Source: an uncultured Ruminococcus sp.
Lineage (GTDB): Bacteria > Bacillota > Clostridia > Oscillospirales > Ruminococcaceae
DNA length: 10,566 nt
Direction: 5' to 3'
Assembly (NCBI GenBank): GCA_900550695.1
Contig: URTF01000068.1
Coordinates: 1-10,566 of the forward strand
The position numbers and the translations under genes are program-made. Below are positions 6,569 to 10,566 of this stretch, piece by piece. The number at the start of each line of letters is the position of its first letter. Position 1 is the stretch's first letter. The notes beneath the pieces were generated by a model that was not told where the DNA came from, made no database searches, and was given only the letters and a program-made list of their open reading frames with translations.

Positions 6569-8527
6569 ATGAAAAAAAGTTTTATTGCGGCAGTATTCGC
6601 TTTGACATTTGTATTCTGCTCCTGCACGAACGGGGTAGGTGAAACTACCGAAATTTCTTCCGAGGTGCAGACTTTGCCCGAAACGGCAGTTACAGACGAA
6701 AAACCTGTTTCCGAGCAGTTCAAATACACGGTCAACGAGTATGGAGTTTACATAACCGGATATATCGGCGGGCAGACCGTTGTCACTATTCCGACCGAAA
6801 TTGACGGAACAAAGGTCTACAAGGTCTCGGACAATGCTTTCCGGGGTTCGAGAGTTGAGGAGCTGATAATTCCCGAGGGTATGACGCAGGTAAAATGCAT
6901 CAAAGGCGCATATCATCTGAAAAAACTGGTTCTTCCCACAACTGCGGATACGATAGACACGCTTGAACTGGCTTATTTGCCCGAACTTGACGATATTGAA
7001 GTCACCGAGGGTGGAAATTTCATCGCAAACAACGGTGTGCTGTTCTCTGCGGACGGAAAAACGCTCGTTTTTGCTTTTGACTGCGGTGATGATTACGCTG
7101 TTCCCGAGGGTACGGAGGAGATCGGCAAGTTTGCATTTTCGCACAAAAAACTCCGCTCGGTCAGCTTCCCGTCAACGCTTAAAACTATCGGGCAGAGGGC
7201 ATTTGAGGACTGTGAAAACCTGCTTAAAACAGAGATACCGTCAAGCGTAACAACGATTGAAAGCTCGGCATTTATGAACAGCGGTCTTGCCGAGGTAAAG
7301 CTTAACGAGGGTCTGAAAAGCATCGGCGATGCGGCTTTCAGCAGGACGGATATCAGCGAAATTTCACTTCCGCAGAGCATTGAGGAAGTCGGAGAGCTTT
7401 TCATTGACAGTGACTGCGCGCTCACGGCTTATGAACCGATAAAATCGATAATGACATATGATGTCACCTACCTTAACAAGCCGACTGCGGAAACAGCAGA
7501 GCGTGTTCTTCCCGAAATTCCCGAATACATTGACGGAAGATTTCTGCTTGATATAAATTTTGACGGCGTTCCCGAATATTTTGACTATAACAGAAACGGG
7601 ACATTGTTATGTACTCTTTCCGAAAATTACAGCTGGCACTTTGTATCGGATTTTGACGGCAGGCTTTATCATTATTATGACAAGGATAACGACTGTGATT
7701 TTTATACCGTCTGGGATATAGGCGAGGGCAGTCAAATCCTTTATCGCAATTTACAGCGTCTTGAACCGCTTAAGGAACGTATTTATAATGAATCGATAGG
7801 CAATCTGACCAATTACGGCGGCGAACTTAAAGTGGGTTCGCTCAACGGTCATTTTTATATGGAAGAAAGCGACGATCCTTTCAGCGATCTTGACAAGTAT
7901 ATCAATGATGCAATGAGCGGATATGAGTTGGCAGAGGTCATTGACTTCAACAAGCTTGCGGAGGGTCAGGACAGTGAGGAAAAGTTCCTGATAAAGCTTG
8001 ACCCGATAGAAAAGCGTTCGTCCAAGCCGCTTAAAACTTATGACGAATACAAGGCTGAAGATTATTTTGAGATCGGCGGAATGAGTTACTTCAAATATGA
8101 GTCTTATGCATATCCACACGCTGCGGAAGATATGGACGAATTTCTTAAGCTCCCGAACTTGACTTCACTTAGCGTTTACGTTGATATTGACAGCGCAGAG
8201 CCTATAACGAAATTCAAAAATATAAAGGAACTGAGCATCGGCAGTTATATCAAAGACCCGTCTGCGCTTGCGGAAATGGACAGCGTTGAAAAGCTTTATG
8301 TTACCAAGCTTGACAGCTATGATTTTCTGTACGAAATGGACGGTGTAAAGGCGATAGAATTTTACTATACCACGGAAGAACCCGATGATTTTTTCAAGCT
8401 GTTAAAGGGAATGAAAAACCTAAAATATCTTATCGCAGACAACTACTGCGATATGCCGATAACGGATGGTCAGCTGAAGTGGCTTGAAGAAAATATGCCC
8501 GAGATCAAAGTGGTGATAATTTATTAA
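6569..8527 (+). CDS. Secreted lipoprotein with BspA-type leucine-rich repeats
   Basis: A 652-residue putative surface lipoprotein of unknown function. Residues 1-18 form a signal peptide (KK, then a hydrophobic core) ending in FCSC, which would make C19 the lipidated residue. This lipobox is acceptable but not canonical. A short Glu/Thr-rich linker follows. Residues about 52-285 are BspA-type repeats (LRR_5), seen as recurring blocks such as LKTIGQRAFEDCENL and LKSIGDAAF. Around 325-460 lies an unrecognised aromatic and acidic region that includes DINFDGVPE (328-336), a DxNxDG calcium-loop-like motif. Residues about 526-650 look like a second, different LRR block (NLTSLSVY, NIKELSIG, NLKYLIAD). 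Such proteins often serve in adhesion or binding of host or plant surfaces, but nothing here fixes a ligand. The SD is weak (GGGG, 8 nt upstream). It is a single-gene unit, divergent from radC and convergent with the mannanase gene, and 7-bp repeats lie on both sides. Confidence 0.88.
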   Translation: MKKSFIAAVFALTFVFCSCTNGVGETTEISSEVQTLPETAVTDEKPVSEQFKYTVNEYGVYITGYIGGQTVVTIPTEIDGTKVYKVSDNAFRGSRVEELIIPEGMTQVKCIKGAYHLKKLVLPTTADTIDTLELAYLPELDDIEVTEGGNFIANNGVLFSADGKTLVFAFDCGDDYAVPEGTEEIGKFAFSHKKLRSVSFPSTLKTIGQRAFEDCENLLKTEIPSSVTTIESSAFMNSGLAEVKLNEGLKSIGDAAFSRTDISEISLPQSIEEVGELFIDSDCALTAYEPIKSIMTYDVTYLNKPTAETAERVLPEIPEYIDGRFLLDINFDGVPEYFDYNRNGTLLCTLSENYSWHFVSDFDGRLYHYYDKDNDCDFYTVWDIGEGSQILYRNLQRLEPLKERIYNESIGNLTNYGGELKVGSLNGHFYMEESDDPFSDLDKYINDAMSGYELAEVIDFNKLAEGQDSEEKFLIKLDPIEKRSSKPLKTYDEYKAEDYFEIGGMSYFKYESYAYPHAAEDMDEFLKLPNLTSLSVYVDIDSAEPITKFKNIKELSIGSYIKDPSALAEMDSVEKLYVTKLDSYDFLYEMDGVKAIEFYYTTEEPDDFFKLLKGMKNLKYLIADNYCDMPITDGQLKWLEENMPEIKVVIIY

Positions 8528-8544
8528 ATTCGGAACCTTTTTTT

Positions 8545-8579
8545 AATGCGTAATTCGTAATTCGTAATGCGTAATTATC
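8545..8579. repeat. 7-bp repeat array C (five units)
   Basis: Plus-strand units are AATGCGT, AATTCGT, AATTCGT, AATGCGT and AATTATC, directly after a T7 tract (8538-8544). The array begins 17 bp after the stop codon of the LRR gene. Array D carries the same units in opposite orientation about 150 bp away. Confidence 0.85.
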
Positions 8580-8604
8580 AACGCTTTATACTTTGCTTAC
8601 AAAA

Positions 8605-8652
8605 AAGAACCTATTTTCACTGGGATAGAAAATCCTGTGAAAATAGGTTCTT
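8605..8652 (-). terminator. Hairpin terminator of the esterase-mannanase operon, possibly bidirectional
   Basis: A perfect 16-bp inverted repeat (8605-8620 and 8637-8652) encloses a 16-nt centre that can add a GGAT/ATCC pairing. On the minus strand the stem is followed by a T run (the end reads GGTTCTTTTTTG), as expected for a Rho-independent terminator 109 bp past the mannanase stop. On the plus strand the stem is followed only by TTCATTTATC, so termination of the LRR transcript would be weaker. The stem is AT-rich, but its length makes it stable. Confidence 0.75.
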
Positions 8653-8730
8653 CATTTATCTTCAAAATGCTTTGCGGTGCAGGACGGAATGAACCGTACT
8701 ATACAAAATTAAGACAAAGTTGCGATTTAA

Positions 8731-8758
8731 AATAATTACGCATTACGCATTACGCATT
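8731..8758. repeat. 7-bp repeat array D (four units), inverted relative to array C
   Basis: On the minus strand the units are AATGCGT three times, then AATTATT. The array starts only 2 bp after the stop codon of the mannanase gene. Its last 20 bp match the end of array C in opposite orientation with one mismatch, so the two could pair in a transcript or act as inverted ends of a small element. Confidence 0.85.
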
Positions 8759-8760
8759 AA

Positions 8761-9789
8761 TCAAAGCTTTGGCAGTTCGTCCAAGGTAATAACGTAATCC
8801 GAGTTGTAAATATCTTTGAGCGTTTTTGTGTCGTTGTGGTCGGTGATGTATTCGGTGTGCCAGGTCATGAACCATACCCATTTTGCGTTTGCCTTTTTAA
8901 GCTCGTCAACGGTCGGTATTTTTCCGCACTCGTGGAAAGCAACGGGACGTTTTTCGCCCACTACCTTTACAGTCTTTTCGTAGAGCTTTTCATTTGCACC
9001 GTCGTTGTAGGAATCTGCGCCTGCGATATCGACATACTCATCGCCCGGATACCACTTGTCATAGTCCTTTCCGTTGCTTGAATAGCCGAGCACCCAGATA
9101 AGGTTGTCGAGTTCCCAGTAATTCGTATAGCGGTCATACATCAGCTGCCAGAGCTTTTTGAAGTTCTCCGAGCCGCCCTTGCCCCACCAGAACCATGCGC
9201 CGTCAAATTCGTGGAAAGGTCTCCAAAGCACGGGGATATTCTGCTCTTTGAGCTTTTTCAGCGCCTCTGCACCCTTATCCATACCCTTTATGAGCTTTTC
9301 ATACTCGGGAGTGCCTTTGGTAAGAGCCTTGTCCCAGTCCTTTATCTCGGTTTTCATCGACTCGCTCCAGCTGCCACTGAAATCACTGCCGCAGTGCCAG
9401 CATATTGTGACGATGCCGCCCTTGTCATGCCAAGCCTTTGCACGCTTGTTCACGCCGTCAAAGTCGTCGTTCATATAGTCAAGCCCACGGATAGCAGGGA
9501 GCTTGCCCGTATTTTTTTCGATATAGTCGAACTCATACTGGTCGCTGCCCATCCACGTTGATTCCTGCTGTCCCGATAGGATATTTTTACCGTAGATGCT
9601 GTTGATATAATCGAAAAGCTTGACTGCCTCCTTGGTCGCATCGGGGTTTGAGAGCGTGAGCTTATCTGTTTTTGCCGAAGAAGCTGTTGTCGTTGCTTCG
9701 GACTGGATCGCAACATCGGTTTTCGCAGCGCAGGCGGTCATTGAGAATGCAATGCTGACAGCGCACACTATTGAGATAAATCTTTTCAT
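8761..9789 (-). CDS. Glycoside hydrolase family 26 lipoprotein, probable beta-1,4-mannanase
   Basis: A 342-residue extracellular glycanase anchored as a lipoprotein. The signal peptide (1-19) ends in MTAC, making C20 the lipidated residue. A Ser/Thr/Ala-rich linker (about 21-48) leads to one GH26 TIM-barrel domain (about 52-340). WRPFHEFDGAWFWWG (189-203) carries the acid/base E194, and AFHECG (284-289) carries the likely nucleophile E287. The early blocks GKNILSGQQES (67-77) and IRGLDY (100-105) also fit the family. No carbohydrate-binding module or dockerin is present. GH26 enzymes mostly cleave beta-1,4-mannans, but some act on mixed-linkage glucan, so the substrate is likely rather than proven. 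The start has AAAGGA 9 nt upstream, inside the end of the esterase gene. It is the second gene of a two-gene operon, 5 bp after the esterase stop, followed by a hairpin terminator. Confidence 0.92.
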   Translation of the reverse strand: MKRFISIVCAVSIAFSMTACAAKTDVAIQSEATTTASSAKTDKLTLSNPDATKEAVKLFDYINSIYGKNILSGQQESTWMGSDQYEFDYIEKNTGKLPAIRGLDYMNDDFDGVNKRAKAWHDKGGIVTICWHCGSDFSGSWSESMKTEIKDWDKALTKGTPEYEKLIKGMDKGAEALKKLKEQNIPVLWRPFHEFDGAWFWWGKGGSENFKKLWQLMYDRYTNYWELDNLIWVLGYSSNGKDYDKWYPGDEYVDIAGADSYNDGANEKLYEKTVKVVGEKRPVAFHECGKIPTVDELKKANAKWVWFMTWHTEYITDHNDTKTLKDIYNSDYVITLDELPKL

Positions 9790-9794
9790 AGCTT

Positions 9795-10418
9795 TTATTC
9801 CTTTACATATTTCATAATATCGTCATAGATCGCACGGTAACCGTTTTCGTTAATGTGCATACCCTCGATCGTGAACTCGGCTTTAAGTCTGCCCTGTTCG
9901 TCCTTGAGGTTTTTGTTGATGTCGATATAACGCTGACCGTGCTTTTCGGCAAGCTTTTTCACCTCGGCATTGGCAGCGGTTATCTTTTCATTCGTGCGAA
10001 TTTTAAGACACTCCTTCATCTCCTCCGAAGCGGCTTCAAAGTTGACGGGATAGTACGCCATAAGGTAAATTTTCACGTTCGGAACGGCTTTTTCTACAGT
10101 TGTGATAATCCTGTCATAGTTCGCCATAAGGTCGCTTATCGGTATGCTCGACCAGCTTAGATCATTTGTGCCGATGTTTATAAACAGCTTGGACGGCGCA
10201 AGGTCAACTGCGCAGACATCGATGACATTCAGCAGTTCATCGGAGAGGAATCCACCCACTCCTCGGTTATATATCACGGTATCATCGTTATGCTCTTTGA
10301 GGAGCTTATTTATCGGGAACATTTCCATGAGCGACGAGCCTGTGAAAACTACCTTACCCTTTTCGGCGGTCTTGTTTTCCTCACGGTAACGTTCGACCTT
10401 CATTTCTTTATCGGTCAT
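9795..10418 (-). CDS. SGNH/GDSL-family esterase, cytoplasmic
   Basis: A 207-residue SGNH hydrolase. Block I is FTGSSLME, with S29 as the expected nucleophile in place of the GDSL serine. Block II is NRGVGG (51-56) and supplies the oxyanion glycine. Block III is NIGTNDL (81-87), with N85. Block V reads TIEGMHIN (183-190), with H188 as the catalytic base and E185 where most relatives have Asp. From memory, clostridial relatives with the GSSLMEQFPI signature share this Glu, so the enzyme is probably active. It has no signal peptide or membrane segment and should be cytoplasmic. The start has GAGGTG 6 nt upstream. It is the first gene of the operon with the GH26 mannanase, so deacetylation of imported acetylated manno-oligosaccharides is a sensible guess. 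The substrate is not shown by the sequence. Confidence 0.88.
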   Translation of the reverse strand: MTDKEMKVERYREENKTAEKGKVVFTGSSLMEMFPINKLLKEHNDDTVIYNRGVGGFLSDELLNVIDVCAVDLAPSKLFINIGTNDLSWSSIPISDLMANYDRIITTVEKAVPNVKIYLMAYYPVNFEAASEEMKECLKIRTNEKITAANAEVKKLAEKHGQRYIDINKNLKDEQGRLKAEFTIEGMHINENGYRAIYDDIMKYVKE

Positions 10419-10452
10419 TCACAGCACCTCATTTTTGTTATTTTGTACAATA

Positions 10453-10482
10453 ATTATAGCAAAACAGAGTTTGATTTTTCAA
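10453..10482 (-). promoter_or_regulatory. Sigma-A promoter of the esterase-mannanase operon
   Basis: On the minus strand, TTGAAA (10477-10482) and a perfect TATAAT (10453-10458) are 18 bp apart. Transcription would start near 10446, giving a leader of about 28 nt. I see no operator-like or catabolite-repression (cre) palindrome beside it. Confidence 0.7.
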
Positions 10483-10566
10483 GATATATAAAATGAACTG
10501 GATAAAAACAATTTATACTAAACACCATTTAAAATTTGGAAAAAATCAAGCCGACAATCTTGAATA

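Noticed and set aside
6533..7144. A 203-codon minus-strand reading frame opposite the start of the LRR gene.
   Set aside because: It is antisense to a well-supported gene with a signal peptide and repeats, and shows no domain, SD or promoter of its own.
8528..8544. The T7 tract just after the LRR gene as a terminator.
   Set aside because: No stem precedes it. The hairpin at 8605-8652 is the only convincing terminator in this gap.
8672..8736. A 22-codon plus-strand reading frame between the terminator hairpin and array D.
   Set aside because: There is no SD in front of its ATG, it is very short, and it ends inside the repeat array. It is more likely non-coding or a relic.
6350..8758. The 7-bp arrays as a CRISPR array or as a transposon with a transposase.
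   Set aside because: The units are directly adjacent with no spacers, and no transposase or cas gene is present in the window.
39..10527. A 13-bp inverted match between the window ends (39-51 and 10515-10527, core ACTAAACACC).
   Set aside because: About one such match is expected by chance in 10.5 kb counting both strands, and neither copy lies in a structure that suggests element ends.

Overview
The window looks like chromosomal DNA from a low-to-moderate GC Firmicute of the Clostridia, most likely a Ruminococcus-like (Oscillospiraceae/Ruminococcaceae) gut or rumen anaerobe. This rests on the style of the UvrA, UvrB and RadC proteins, a BspA-type leucine-rich-repeat lipoprotein, a GH26 mannanase lipoprotein next to a clostridial-type SGNH esterase, sigma-A promoters of TTGNAA-17/18-TATAAT type, and AT-rich intergenic DNA with 7-bp tandem repeats. 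The taxonomic call is inference from protein style, not from a marker gene.

Positions 77-6255 (minus strand) hold a tight four-gene genome-maintenance operon, transcribed radC, uvrB, a GyrI-like small-molecule-binding protein, then uvrA. Gaps are 15, 4 and 46 bp. A near-consensus promoter (6299-6327) lies just upstream of radC, and an AT-rich palindrome that weakly resembles a LexA box covers the predicted transcription start. UvrA and UvrB supply damage recognition and verification for nucleotide excision repair. The GyrI-like protein between them may bind or destroy a small genotoxin. Positions 1-76 lie downstream of uvrA and show no gene or terminator.

Positions 6256-6568 are a 313-bp divergent intergenic region with two promoters facing apart, a 17-bp palindrome and two 7-bp-repeat arrays. 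Positions 6569-8527 (plus strand) encode a 652-residue secreted lipoprotein with N-terminal BspA-type repeats and a second LRR-like block at the C terminus. Its function is unknown.

Positions 8528-8760 lie between convergent genes. They contain two 7-bp-repeat arrays in inverted orientation around a perfect 16-bp-stem hairpin that is a good terminator for the minus-strand operon. The same kind of array pair, about 200 bp apart, sits on the other side of the LRR gene, so that gene is bracketed by related repeat structures.

Positions 8761-10418 (minus strand) hold a two-gene operon: an SGNH/GDSL esterase without a signal peptide, then a GH26 lipoprotein glycanase, with a promoter at 10453-10482. 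Together they suggest use of acetylated beta-mannan, with chains cut at the cell surface and acetyl groups removed inside the cell. Positions 10483-10566 show nothing I can support. I found no rRNA, tRNA, CRISPR array, transposase gene or prophage gene. The most unusual signals are the GyrI-like gene inside the uvr operon and the repeat arrays that bracket the LRR gene.
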